Assembly: GCA_947646735.1 (NCBI GenBank)
Contig: CANTFK010000131.1
Span: 1-64,000 of the forward strand
Direction: 5' to 3'
Length of the DNA: 64,000 nt
From: Peronospora farinosa
Taxonomy: Eukaryota > Oomycota > Peronosporomycetes > Peronosporales > Peronosporaceae
Shown: piece by piece, positions 1-11,044 of the stretch
Numbering within the stretch: the first letter of the stretch is position 1
How the letters are laid out: the number at the start of each line of letters is the position of its first letter
Position numbers and translations under genes: made by a program
The notes under the pieces: generated by a model
The model's input: only the letters and a program-made list of their open reading frames with translations
Told to the model about the DNA's origin: nothing
The model's database searches: none

Positions 1-640
1 GCACTTCAAGACCTTGGGTCATATTCGGTCTTTTGACCCCAAGTAACGTTGTCAGCTTATATAGCGCGAGTCGATGCGCCTCAGAGAGGTGAGCAAGTCT
101 CTACACTCTCACACGTTACGACTCAGGTGTAGGATTGACAACAAAGTGCTACCAATTGTACGGAGATAAACATCTTTTTAAGTCAGGAAAACTTATAAAG
201 GGTATGAGTTGCTTATTTCTGCAAGTATATTCACGACAAAAAAGTTTACCCGTTTTGAAAAAGTAAAAGAGACTTCTAGTCAGCAAGCAAGGAGCTTAGC
301 ATCTCATAAAACGGCAGGATTCAATGTAATCAATATGGCTAAACGACTTAAGAGATAATTTTTTAATGAATGCTATTGCTCTTACACATAAAATGAGAAC
401 TGAAGCTATAGAGTGTAAGATACGATAAACATATGTGCATTCCTAAGTCTTCTACTACCAAAACAATTACCTATAATAGTTACCTTCATATGAAATACTA
501 ATTTGATGACTGACACGTCATCCTAAACTTAAAATGGTATATCCAATATCACATAGTATCTACCATACGAAATATCTCCGTAAGGAGAAGTATTAATGAT
601 ATAATTTATACGACATGATCAGTCAACAGAAGTGAAAGTT
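1..640 (-). mobile_element. Relic of gypsy family B: gag start plus 5' LTR
   Basis: This is a decayed copy of the right-hand end of element B (47520-48214 and the LTR at 40461-41149). Bases 58-90 match the start of B gag at 47580-47612, 105-155 match its leader and primer-binding region, and 155-640 follow its LTR (shared blocks include the stretch at 271-300 and the AAAATGAGAACTGA block near 390). No open frame survives. The element enters from outside the window. Confidence 0.75.
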
Positions 641-649
641 TAATTACTA

Positions 650-1742
650 TATTATCCAACGGTCGTGGCTTACAATTGTCCGAATGGCCAAGAGCTTATG
701 GTCTTGTGGAGGAGCGAGTGAACAAATTTTCGTAAAATGTATTTCGCGAATCAAGTCATGTGGACCAAAAATTGAGGATAGATCGTGATCCATTGTGCAG
801 AACACGGTATCTAGCTCCGAACCGCGATCCGACATAGAATCGCGATCCAGTTTAGAACCGCGACTGACTCAGCACCGCGATCCATGTTCAGATACGCGAT
901 CCAGTTCAAATACGCGATCCGAAGTAGATCGCGATGCAGTTCATATACGCGATCTGAAGCAGATCGCAATTTAGTGCACAAGAATCACATATTATGGATC
1001 GACCGCGATCCTGAACTGATACGCGATCTGATTCAGATCGCGATCCAAGAATAAGGCAAGATCGCGAGTAGATGGGGATGGTGAAGGTATTTGGAGTGGA
1101 CCACATATCGAGATCTGATTTTTCTGAAGAGAATACACGTGGTAATAGATCCTGTACTACAGATAGGCAGAATCATAGGTTTTGGCATTTGATTAATTTA
1201 ACACTAATAAGAGTTTAATTTTGCTTTTAATACACGTGTCGACTTCTCTTTCGGGCTGAATTTTTTCCACCCAAAGTCTCGAAAAGTCTACACACTACGC
1301 AAGTCATAATCCTTTAATTTTTTGGCTAAGGATTGCGAGAACTCTTAACACAACTCAACTGCGATCAGACGCAGAGATAGGAAGTAAGGGCAAGGCAAGC
1401 AAGTGAATTACGTATCAAGTGGTCAGAAGGTTTTGCTCAAGTGGTCAGAAGATTCAAGATTTAATTCATTGAATTAACGTGATCGTATAAGAAGATCACA
1501 CCAAAATCTCAGTCGATCTTGTGAAAAATTTTACAATACCACCAGACCCCCTATCCCTGACCCAATTAGAACCAACATCGACTCAAGTCCTTCTAGAAAA
1601 GTGCAACCCGCCCAACCGACGGGTACACAAGGTGAGGAAGGCTTTGCACAAGGTATGGGGTTCCTCTCCTTTATGCGGTTGTCCAGGCGCCAGTGAAGAG
1701 TCGGAATCGCATCAGCAATTATGCGAATCCCACTCCACCACA
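650..1742 (+). repeat. LTR-like GATC-rich repeat, copy 1
   Basis: This is one of six copies of a dispersed repeat of about 1.1-1.4 kb (others near 4887, 5586, 7002, 8452 and 30800). The family begins near TGTGGTGAAGTCGAT and ends in CTCCACCACA, a TG...CA structure with matching inverted ends, as in an LTR. This copy has lost its clean start but keeps the ending at 1733-1742. No coding region of the family was recognised, so whether it is an LTR, a non-autonomous element or a TIR element is open. Confidence 0.6.
815..1075. repeat. GATC-rich tandem array in repeat copy 1
   Basis: This is a run of degenerate 15-20 bp units built on CGCGATCC or GATCGCGATCC. It is bracketed by GTGGWCCA sites (the ATGTGGACCA stretch near 760 and the GTGGACCACA stretch near 1098). 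The same position in the other copies holds a different GATC-based unit. Confidence 0.7.
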
Positions 1743-1874
1743 GTCTTCTGCACCACTTTAGCGCGTGCTACGATAATTGCCCATGATATAACGGTCTTTC
1801 GTAGATTGCAAATTGTACAGCAAGGGCTTCGAGGCGACTTTTCTATTCCAGTCTTGTTGCTTCACACTTTCCTA

Positions 1875-4865
1875 CCTATAAATGCGTGAAAGCATTTACT
1901 CGACGAATTACGCCACACTTGAAGGCGGAAAGGCAGAGGTCGTATCGAAGGGACTTCACTAAAGAGCGTGCGCGGGTGATAGTGAGTGCAATACTCGCTC
2001 CCACCTTCGCGCCACGATGCTCCCGCTAATCCAGTTGGACCTAGCAGAGCGGCTGAAGCTGACGTACCTGATCGTGAGCAGCTACTTGTCCACGAGCAAC
2101 GCGTCCATCGGCTCCCAAGTGTTAAAGGTTTGAGAATACCCACGAATTGCAAAATAATTACAAGCTTCTAATTATTACGACGGTAAATTAGTAACTCCCC
2201 AAAAAGGACATATTATTTCTTAAGGTCCACCAATGTCAAAGGTGTACCAACCTCGTGCGCCTACGTGCGGCCCATAATTCGAATGCAAAGATGTAGGATC
2301 ATGCCTCTGCTGTCGACAATCGTTTGGCGGATCTTAAAAATCAAATTTTACAGTTAAACTCGATTCTAGGCAACGTTCGGATAAAGGCTCGCCAGGGATA
2401 TACCCGCTAAAGCACCGGGTAAAGTTATTGGGGCGCTTGTTGGCTCGCATCAATTGCGCAGTTCTTCTTGTCCCCTTTAGCTCACTGCCAACCGGGGATT
2501 TCTCGCCGACTGGACATTATTCCTCTTCCTCTTCAAATTTGTATACACGTCGTTCAACTAAAGTTCGGCATCACATCAATCACGTTAGACTGATACGGTA
2601 ATGTGATCACTTGTGGATTCACATAACGCTTAAAACGACACATGGGTGCGTCTTAATGTATGCTGGGAGGATGAATCTTTACTTTAGGTCTTTAGCCTCA
2701 TCGACCACTGCAAATGGCCCGAATGAACAATCAAGTAGTATCCTGGTAGTACAGAGCTGTATGTTTTAGTACTTTTTCCCCGGCACTAGCTTGTTCATTT
2801 TGGCAGCCATGACATATTTTTTGCTTGATTGCGCAACGATGGCGTCACAATTTTTACGTGTGATGGCTATTGACTAATCGATAATGGATCATTCAAAAAG
2901 CATGGAGCCTTGCTAACATCTAGTTTGACAATGACACCACCAAGAGGTCAATCATTGGTTGTATCTTGCAATACCAATTTACCGTTATCATCTGGAGCAC
3001 GGGCATACTAGGCCGTGACTACGCACTAATACCTTATCCAGCTTATATACTGACAGAGTCATTCAGGCGATTCTGTGTTAGCATGTGGGACATAGAATCA
3101 CAAGGGGACAGCTGATGCCAGACAGGCCATCTGGTACTAAAGCACTTTAGCTTCGATTTGAGGTACCAGGAAAGGGTAACCCTTCGTCCACTGTAGTGGT
3201 CCAACAGCAGGCGACATTTTTTGTCCTGACTGTAGCTTTCATATATCTCGAAGTCAAATAGCTCGTTACATGGTAAATCTTCATAATTGCTAGCTTCGAC
3301 GACCTAACTTGTATCTTTGTATGAGACACAAATTCCAGGCGCCAGGCCTTAAAGTCTGGCCTGCGCGATAACACGTTAGCCAAGATATACGACTTACCCG
3401 GCTTATATTTGACTCGGCGGAAAAACATTAAGCCATCTCGTCATCCAAGGCGATAAGTGCGGCAATTTGATCGATGTCCGCAGTAGATTTGTAATTTGTG
3501 TGTACCACAAATGCATCGGTGCTCTCGAAAGCATACGCGTCTAGTTATGCACAGAATAATGCAGCACCACAGCTATTTTAAGCCGGGACTCATACAAGAT
3601 AGGAGATAGAGCAATCTATGCCGACATTATCGGTGCTCTGCCCATAGCGAAGATACTCGCATCGCCAACGATGCTAAAGGGCTTATCCGCGCCTGGAATT
3701 GCCAAGACAAAGCATGTACAAGGACTGCTTAGCTGACGCAAATGCATCTACTTGATCCTTTAAATAATTTCACTCATGCGTCTTCTAAAGAGGTCAGACC
3801 TTACTTTCGATCGCTCTGCATAAATCTTGCTGTGCGCTCGCAAATAGTTAGCAAATTCATCACATGTCGTGGGACTGCCAATCCTTGACGGCCTTGACCT
3901 TTTCTGGATCTGCTAACAACCGTTTGTACCCCCAATTCATTTCAATACTGGTATCTCAAAGACCCCAATGACGCTTTTGCAAGTTGACGTTTACAATTGA
4001 TCTTCGCCATACTTTGTAATTTGGCGTTCAAAAAACTGACACTAATGCGATCTGAACTCGACAGCCCTTTCTCGGTCCTAATACATTATCAAAGTATTGA
4101 AGTGCGTAGGCATGGTGCTAACGCATCACGTGTGCCACCTACTCGTCTGAATATCGCCAGTGCGCTTTTAGTACTCTCTTGGGAAAATACGAGCCACTCG
4201 CGTAGGCGGAAAATTCATTTTTGCCACGCACTACAAGCACACACCTTTAAAGAACCAACGAAGAAGCGGTTAAGCCGTCTTCTCCTACTTGCAGCGAGGT
4301 AGTCGGTAAGACCCGAAGCTGCCTCACTCAAAATTAAGTACCCTTCACTGACTGCATTGCGAAATCGGCTACCCATCTTCCTGCGCTCTGTGATGTAAGT
4401 AGAAAGTATAAGACTGGAAATTGATATAATTAAGTTACAAATTAAAAGCTATTGGCTAATATGTAATGTTTGGCTTTGCGTCTCTTGAGATGCGCATTCC
4501 TACATGGCGAGCGTATAAATATACTAAGGCTAGCGAAATACGTCTGTCGGTGACGTCATTCGATGACGCCTCGACCAAGCTGGGCGTCATTTTTTTCAAT
4601 GTAGATACACCTAGTCTATATTACATACACAAGGGTGGGCCTCAACCAAGTAGCAGGTCTACGTACTTAGGGCATCCTCTTAATTACCACGTACTAGCGA
4701 ATACGTGTAACCTTGGGCATTTAGCTCATAACAACTCGCAGAGCATACCGCTTGGGGCAATTACTGCCGTATAACAACACCGATTCCATGCAAGAGAATC
4801 GAAAAGTGCCCATTCTTCAAATCCAATGCGTAAAAGATAGATACTTCCACATTAAATTTACTAGG
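1875..4865 (-). mobile_element. Highly decayed gypsy element F
   Basis: This is a minus-strand gypsy pol relic collinear with element C. Bases 1880-2110 correspond to the chromodomain and antisense region, 2530-2840 to the integrase C-terminus, 3110-3430 to RNase H and the start of integrase (a minus-strand frame at 3147-3428 reads VKYKPGKS and LSRRPDF), and 3430-4860 to RNase H and reverse transcriptase. Most of the integrase core is missing. LTR-like sequence interrupts the RT near 4230-4300. Every sense domain is broken, so it is much older than A, C and D. Confidence 0.75.
2309..2410 (+). pseudogene. Antisense coiled-coil ORF segment of element F
   Basis: This 34-codon open segment, ending in TAA at 2408-2410, lies on the strand opposite to the F pol gene. 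It aligns without gaps over 28 residues to the coiled coil of the antisense ORF of element C (33796-33879): F reads DLKNQILQLNSILGNV and C reads DLESQVSRLNSDLRDV, both followed by an RQGY motif. Heptad positions stay hydrophobic. Upstream, 2035-2110 matches the GPSRKK segment of the C frame at the DNA level. Confidence 0.7.
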
Positions 4866-4886
4866 ACGCCTCAGTGATAATGTTAT

Positions 4887-5580
4887 TGTAATGAAGCCGA
4901 TCAAAGAATCTTGGAAAGGATCAATCAAGAAACTACTATTGATCCACGATCGATCTATACTTGGCTACTAAGTCGTATAAAACGGTTGGAGAAGGTTCGA
5001 CGGTATCGAGAAAGAGAAAGAATATGGACCGAAATTTTATCTGGTGTGGACCACACACTGAAATTAATCCCTTGATCGAGATCGAGACCTAAGATCGTTC
5101 AATCGAGATCACCTGATCAAGATCACCTGGTCGAGATCTTAATTGTGATCGTAATTGTGGTCATAAGCCGCGATCGTTGACCATCTGGTCGTACCGCAAT
5201 CGATGACCACTCGATCGCGATCCAAGGCTTGGATCGAGATCGTGGCGACTGTATCTGGTCTGGGCCACATCGGCAATATAATTGACACATTGCAGTAAAT
5301 TCTGGCATATAGATATGTGTCCTCGTAGGTTGAGCATTTTTTTTAGTAAATATCAAACTGAAGTTTCTTTTACTTTGAAGCACGCACGCAGACTTCTTTC
5401 CGGGCGGGATAACTTTGACCCCCCCCCCCCCGACAATAAAGATATTCGGCTACTCTACCACACAAGTCATATGATAATATATTGTTTAGTCAAGGGTTAC
5501 GAGAATACGATAAGCAGCTCCCTACGATTGAATGCTGTATATACGTAAAGGGCTATATACAAGATCGCGAGAAGGTTCAA
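4887..5580 (+). repeat. LTR-like GATC-rich repeat, copy 2 (3' truncated)
   Basis: It starts with a diverged TGTAATGAAGCCGATC and follows copy 6 (30800-31933) up to the AAGATCGCGAGA stretch, where copy 3 cuts in. Its tandem array (about 5060-5260) uses GATCGAGATC-type units and is bracketed by a GTGTGGACCACAC site at 5044-5056 and a GGGCCACA site near 5263. A C homopolymer occurs near 5419. Confidence 0.6.
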
Positions 5581-5585
5581 ATGGT

Positions 5586-6990
5586 TATGGTGAAGTCAAT
5601 TGGAAAAATTTGGAAAGATCGAATGGAGAAGTATTGTCGATACAAAATCGTTTTTTGTGGGTCAATTAGCCACACAAAACGAATCTAGAAGGGATTAACG
5701 AATTCGGATACAATGAAAATATGGATTACTTACATGTTATAGATCGCAATTTCGGACTATATTGGATTCAACTATTGTATTGATCCGATTGAATTAATCG
5801 GATTCGACCAGATTATACTTTAGTGTAATATGGGATCGACCCTATTTTTACCGATCAGATTGCATTCGATCGGTATTGGCCAAGTGAGGGTCACTGTATG
5901 TCAACGAAGATGGTGATGAGTATTCACTTACAGAGGAGCAGCTGTGAACGAGGAAGTAATGGAAAAGTAGAATAGCTCTTATAAAAACTACGAATGTTTT
6001 AACCATCAATTTTTGTTTGACAAAGCAATATAGAGGTTCTACTATAGATCTTATTATTTGTGAGCCCCGACATCTGCTGTGTCGTCCACTTTATACAGTG
6101 TTGGTCATATTACCAGACACCATCTGTTAAAGACGGGACGTTCCATTGGCAACAAGATCGCTACTGCTTCCATATTATTATTCAATTGTAATTTAAATAG
6201 ACGGTTACTCGATCGTGATCGTGATCATATGCGCGGTCAATATGAGCTGTCAAATTCATCATAATTAAAGAGAATACGATCAAAATTGTGACCAAAGACA
6301 AGTCCATAAATATCGTGATTAAGGACAAGTCGATAAAGAGCTTGATATAGAACAAGTCGTTCAAGATTGTGATCATAAAAAGGTCAATTACAAGTCGATC
6401 AAGATCATGATCAAAGAGATTAAATCGAGATCGAGATCGCGATTTTACTGACGTGAATCGCACTTCGAGGTCTCCTTTTCTGAAAGGACAGTAGCCCATG
6501 GCGTACAGATAGGCAATATCCTAGATTTTGGATATTTGATTGGTTAACATTAACCAGAGCTCCTTTTACTTTTAAGAACTCACACATAAGTATGTTCCGG
6601 GTGAACAACTTTGGCCCTTTGACGACCAAGGACTTCTGTCGCGTGTTAAGCAAGAGTAATCTTGGATTGTTTGGCTAGGAATTACAAGGACTCTCAAATC
6701 AAACAACTTCACCTTTGATCGGACGCAGCAACATCGACAAGGACTGGACACAAGATCTCAAGACGGCTCACGTGGTCAGAAGATCAAGTAGAACAAGCAT
6801 ACATAGTAGACAAGGAGGTCTAAAAGAAGATCAGGGCGATTCAAATCGAGCGCCACCAAGTAACCCTAGATCGCGTGAGGAATTACCACGCGATCGGCCC
6901 TATCCCTAACATACATCAAGACTGGTATCCTCCAAGGCCAACTAGAAGAGTGCTGCCGGCCCTGCCGAAGGGTACACGAACGATGAAGGT
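5586..6990 (+). repeat. LTR-like GATC-rich repeat, copy 3
   Basis: It starts at TATGGTGAAGTCAATTGG and runs to the ACGGGTACACAAGG-like block near 6970, where copy 4 begins, so its last part of about 180 bp is missing. The internal array (about 6195-6440) consists of GATC-rich units of the AAGATCGTGATCA type. Nothing coding was recognised. Confidence 0.6.
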
Positions 6991-7001
6991 AAGGATTACG
7001 T

Positions 7002-8355
7002 TGCGGTGAAGTCGATTGGAAACATTTGTATCACGTACATGGCATGGACACATTGTAGAATTACACTTAATTATGCTTTATAATCGATCAGTCTTTATCG
7101 GGTCGACCAATTGATCGTCACAATCACTTGATTGTACTGTGGGATCGATCGAGTTTTATTGGATCGATCAATTGATCGCCAGAATTATTTATTTATAAAT
7201 ATGTGATCCGGTTTTATCATATCGATTAATCAATCGTCTATGATTGTTACGGGCCAAGTGGCGATTACATCTACATATCAACCTGTTACGCTTGATCATG
7301 ATCGTATCTGCAATAATAATTGACTACAATCGATCTCAATTTGCAATCGTGACAAGTTCCGATCGATTGCAACTGCGATTGTAGCCGGTTACAATCGATC
7401 GTGCCCGCGATCGGGATCGCGGTCGAGTTAATCGACATGGATATAATTACGATCAGATGAACATGGATACAACAGCAACCAGATCGACATGGGTACAAGT
7501 GCGATCATAATCGACTATTGCAATAAGATCGACATGGATAAAAGTTACGATGATGATCTAAATGGATACAATTGTGATCTGATCGAGAATTGTGATTGGA
7601 TCGAAAATTGCGATTAGATCGACATAACTACACTTGCGATCAGATCGACATGGATACAATTGCGATCAGATCGACATCGTAACCAAGAGTGAGATTGCGG
7701 CTGTATTGGAGCGGGCCACATAATTTTTCTGAAAGGACGACACGTGATAGAAGACCTGGTATACATATTGGCATTATCGTAGGTTTTAGTATTTGATTCG
7801 TTAACTTAATCAAGATTTCTTTTACTTCTAATTACTCACGCAGACTTCTCTTCCGGGTGGGATATTTTTGGCCCCCCACGATCAAGAGCTTCTGCCACCA
7901 TACCTACAAGTAATATCCCTGAACGTTTTGGACAGAGATTACAAGACCTCTCATAGATAAAATTTTCATGCGTTTGGACGTAGTATCACGCAAAGGACAA
8001 GGTAGACGGCTCAAGTGGTCAGAAGGTCAAGTGTATCAAGTGGATCAAGTATCTACATTTTTGGACAAGCCAATCTCAAGAGAGATCAGGGCGACTCGTA
8101 TAGAGCCCCCCAAGTAACCCTCGATCACGTGGAGATTCCCGCGTGATCGAACCCCAACCAATCCCAACCACGGTCAAGTTCAGCATCAACTGGAGTCCAC
8201 CAAGAAGAGTGCTACCCGTCCTACCGACGGGTACACAAAGTGAGGAAGATATTGCTACACACGGAAATGAAGTACCCCCTCCGATAGTCGATTGTCTGGG
8301 CGTTAGTGGAGAGTCGGGGTCACATCAGAAATTTTGTGAACCCCGTTCCACCACA
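7002..8355 (+). repeat. LTR-like GATC-rich repeat, copy 4 (both ends present)
   Basis: It runs from TGCGGTGAAGTCGATTGG to TTCCACCACA. The 3' half (7715-8355) aligns well to copy 6 (31285-31933). Copies 3 and 4 lie head to tail with about 11 bp between them. Confidence 0.65.
7270..7690. repeat. Tandem array with a unit of about 26 bp
   Basis: The first part has irregular GATCGATTGCAATC-type palindromic units. From about 7430 it changes to a unit of about 26 bp containing GATCGACATGGATACAA followed by TTGCGATCA. About nine decayed units are visible. No reading frame is preserved through it. Confidence 0.7.
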
Positions 8356-8451
8356 ACTGCACACGAAATCGGCGTACCTCTTCCGTAGTCGGTCGGATGG
8401 GCGCCGTGGGGTAAGTGGTGATCGCATAGCTAAGTTTGCGATCGCACTACA

Positions 8452-8777
8452 CCACATGGTCAGAAGATCAAGTAGATTTTGTATCTGCATCCAGAGAAGA
8501 CGGACTCAAGTCAGATCAGGGCGACATGAACATAGCACCTTAGAAACGCTTCGATAGCGTAAAGATTTTCCACACGGTCGACTCCCAACCAATCCCTAAC
8601 ACAGTCAAATTCAGCATCAAACCCAGTCCACCGAGAATACTGTTACCCGCCCTACCGACGGGTACAGAAGGTGAGGAAGGCAAGTTACCTGGAACGGAAT
8701 ATCCCCTTTAAATCTGTTGTCGAGGGCCATGAAGGCTCAGTATAGCATCAAATATTTGTGACGATCACTCCACCACA
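8452..8777 (+). repeat. LTR-like GATC-rich repeat, copy 5 (3' end only)
   Basis: It matches the last 330 bp or so of the family, from the GGTCAGAAGATCAAGT block to CTCCACCACA at 8768-8777. It lies directly after copy 4, separated by about 95 bp. Confidence 0.6.
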
Positions 8778-9745
8778 ATAGTGGGCGTGCCCGGATCTTC
8801 TAGTGACTTATGAATTCACTGTGTTTCCGTAAGAGACCATGTCATGATCTAGAGGGGGCTTGGAATCAAATGCGTCAGGAATATAAATGCGCTTATCAAC
8901 TTATGAAAATTCGTCAAGGCAAGGCATCGATGGGATCGAACAACTTTCGCCAGCGATCAGCTGCTGTACCCGATCAGACATCATCAGAACCGAATCGCAC
9001 TGTGAGAGCGATCCGCCGGCTGTGATCAACCGTGCGAAGATGACGGCGAATATGACGGCGAAGCAGCGGTTGCTGCACGTGGATCGGCAAGTTGACGTTG
9101 CTGCCGTCGTAATTTATGCATGCAGATGGACTTGACGTACGACGGCGTAGTTAGCACGTACTGAGGGGGGCATCGATTGCTGGGCTGCGCTCGCTGTCGT
9201 ACCTTGGCCACGTCTGAGGATTTACAAAGGTGCAGCGGCACCATCACTAGGGTGTGCATCCTGGTAATGTTATCTCGTCCAAGCAGTCGTGCTCAGACCA
9301 GACCAAGATGTGTTCAAAAGCGAATCCAGTTTGGTCGAGCCTTCACTGTAATGTGGTGAAGGTCCTTCATCTGAAGGATAGCCGCAGCCTAATTCTGTAA
9401 CATGAGACGGTGATTGTGTTCGTTGTCTCGCAAGCCAGAAACTGACTCTTTGATGGAACATCCAGACCGTAATGAAACCCCACAGCCAGGACGGCACTTG
9501 TCGTACAACACTGGCACCACCAGGCAGGACTCCCAGTGACAGAGTCCCCTCCCCCATCAAGAATCACCTCTAGACGCAAAACGCTATCCAAATCCTGCAG
9601 CACCGAAGTACATAATCCGATTACCTGCAGAAGCAACGGCATACGCAAGCGGTCGTAGGTTTTATTTTGTTTACCAGTCGACGAACAAGCTCAGATCCGA
9701 TCTCACGCGGACAGCGCCTGAGTTTGCGTTGTAACTCTGTGCGGA
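8778..9745. other. Intergenic, no gene recognised
   Basis: This stretch joins the repeat block to the host gene island. Short frames overlap on both strands between 9026 and 9650, but none resembles a known family and they shadow one another. The last 100 bp presumably hold the promoter of the p25-alpha-like gene. No clear oomycete initiator was found. Confidence 0.4.
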
Positions 9746-10872
9746 ATGAAAAAAACAAACACTGCACCTCCCCTCGATAGACTGCAACAGACGACTGCAC
9801 CGCCAGTGGCAACTTCAACTTCCACGCCGCGCAAGCCAAATGTATACTCGCGTTTGTCCGATCCCAAGTCATACACGGGTTTCTCTAAAAAGCGGTGAAG
9901 GCCAATGGCCACGATCTGACAGAACGAGTAATGCACGACTTGTCTAACGCCAATGTCAAATATGACGCGAGTCGGCCGAAGTGGATGGGGTGAGTACAGT
10001 AGCCTCGGACAGGATACGTCTCGTCTAGCTTCGTAAGCTAACTTAGACTTCCATGCAGCTCCACTCGAAGTGTCACGAGTACCAGCTCGGGTACATCAGG
10101 TGCAAATGCTTTAGCTCCGTCGCCAATTCCTGATCTTGTTGAGCGACCTGCGTCCACGCTGTCTGTTTCAGAAAAACTCCATGGAGACCCGAACGATCCG
10201 CACACACTTCTGAAGGCGATCTTTCACTATTATTGCCGTTTTGGGAGAACTGGATCGAGAGGTCTTGGAGAGACGACACTCGCTACGTCTCGTTCCTTGT
10301 CTGATTCAACAATCAACGAGTCTCACGCTATTTATTCTTCCTGTTCGACCAGATAATTTGAACTTTGTCAAGTTGTGCCGCGACTCCCCTGACCTGCTTG
10401 GCCCTTCCTTAAGCAAAACGGACGTGGATCTTATCTTCGTAAGGTCCAAGAAGAAGGGGGAACGGCGGATCAACTATACACGGTTTCTAGACGCTTTAGG
10501 GATGATCGCCATCCAGAAATACGGCGACATGGTACCAAACGAGCTCAAATAGAAGTTTCAGTCTTACTAACTACTCGTACTAATGTCATTATTGCAGGCA
10601 CTAAAAGCGTCTGTGCCCAAGCTATTGGAGGCTTATCTTGCCTATCTGCCATGCCTGCTCGAGCTCACGGACGGCGAGACGGTGCGTGATTGTCCTTACC
10701 ATGATATGCACGATAAATATTCGATTGCTAACATCGTTGGCTATTGCAGGTCCAGGCTGTGTGGCAAAAACGAGCAGATCACAACGAATCCATCGTGACA
10801 AGTGAAGCGGTATCATCTCCAAAGTCACCTTTGTTTTCAATTGCTCGACCTAATAATCTGTCTACTACTTAG
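9746..10872 (+). CDS. p25-alpha / TPPP-like protein, five exons, one apparent frameshift
   Basis: Proposed exons are 9746-9989, 10059-10291, 10353-10531, 10598-10681 and 10750-10872. The introns of 61-69 nt have GT..AG ends and good branch sites (ACTAAC or GCTAAC). The core p25-alpha domain spans exons 2-4, with FHYYCRFGRTGSRGL, then NFVKLCRDSPDLL, then TDVDLIF and KKGERRINYTRFLDAL. Proteins of this family bind and stabilise microtubules, and in protists the domain is linked to flagella. The first exon also carries a TPPP-tail-like block, SRLSDPKSYTGFSKKR, after which the frame ends in TGA at 9894-9896 and continues in another frame. The exons sum to 863 nt, one short of 288 codons, so a single missing base (mutation or sequence error) explains the break. 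The start codon is tentative; the ending at 10870-10872 is firmer. Confidence 0.7.
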
Positions 10873-11044
10873 CGATACATGAACGGATCATGTAGTAGTT
10901 TGGATCCCAAGCGACAAATTGCAGCCATCACTACATTTTGACTACCACAACCTGTCACAACTAAATTTAGTATTCAATTCTCTCAGTGCTTCTCTCAATC
11001 TTCTTTCAATCTTCTATATTTAATTCAAAAGAACAAGTCTCAAC
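10873..11044 (+). promoter_or_regulatory. Intergenic promoter region of the Tweety-like gene
   Basis: The 172 bp between the two same-strand genes include TCACTACATTTTGAC at about 10928-10942. This loosely resembles the oomycete initiator (TCAYTYY then CAWTTT) and lies about 105 bp before the start codon. A pyrimidine-rich run follows. The match is imperfect, so the start-site call is weak. Confidence 0.3.

Noticed and set aside
815..7690. GATC arrays as a CRISPR array or centromeric satellite
   Set aside because: Units are degenerate, lack unique spacers of constant length, differ between copies, and are confined to the middle of a dispersed repeat.
9026..9650. Several overlapping 70-96-codon frames on both strands
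   Set aside because: They contradict each other, lack motifs, and no splicing joins them into a plausible protein.
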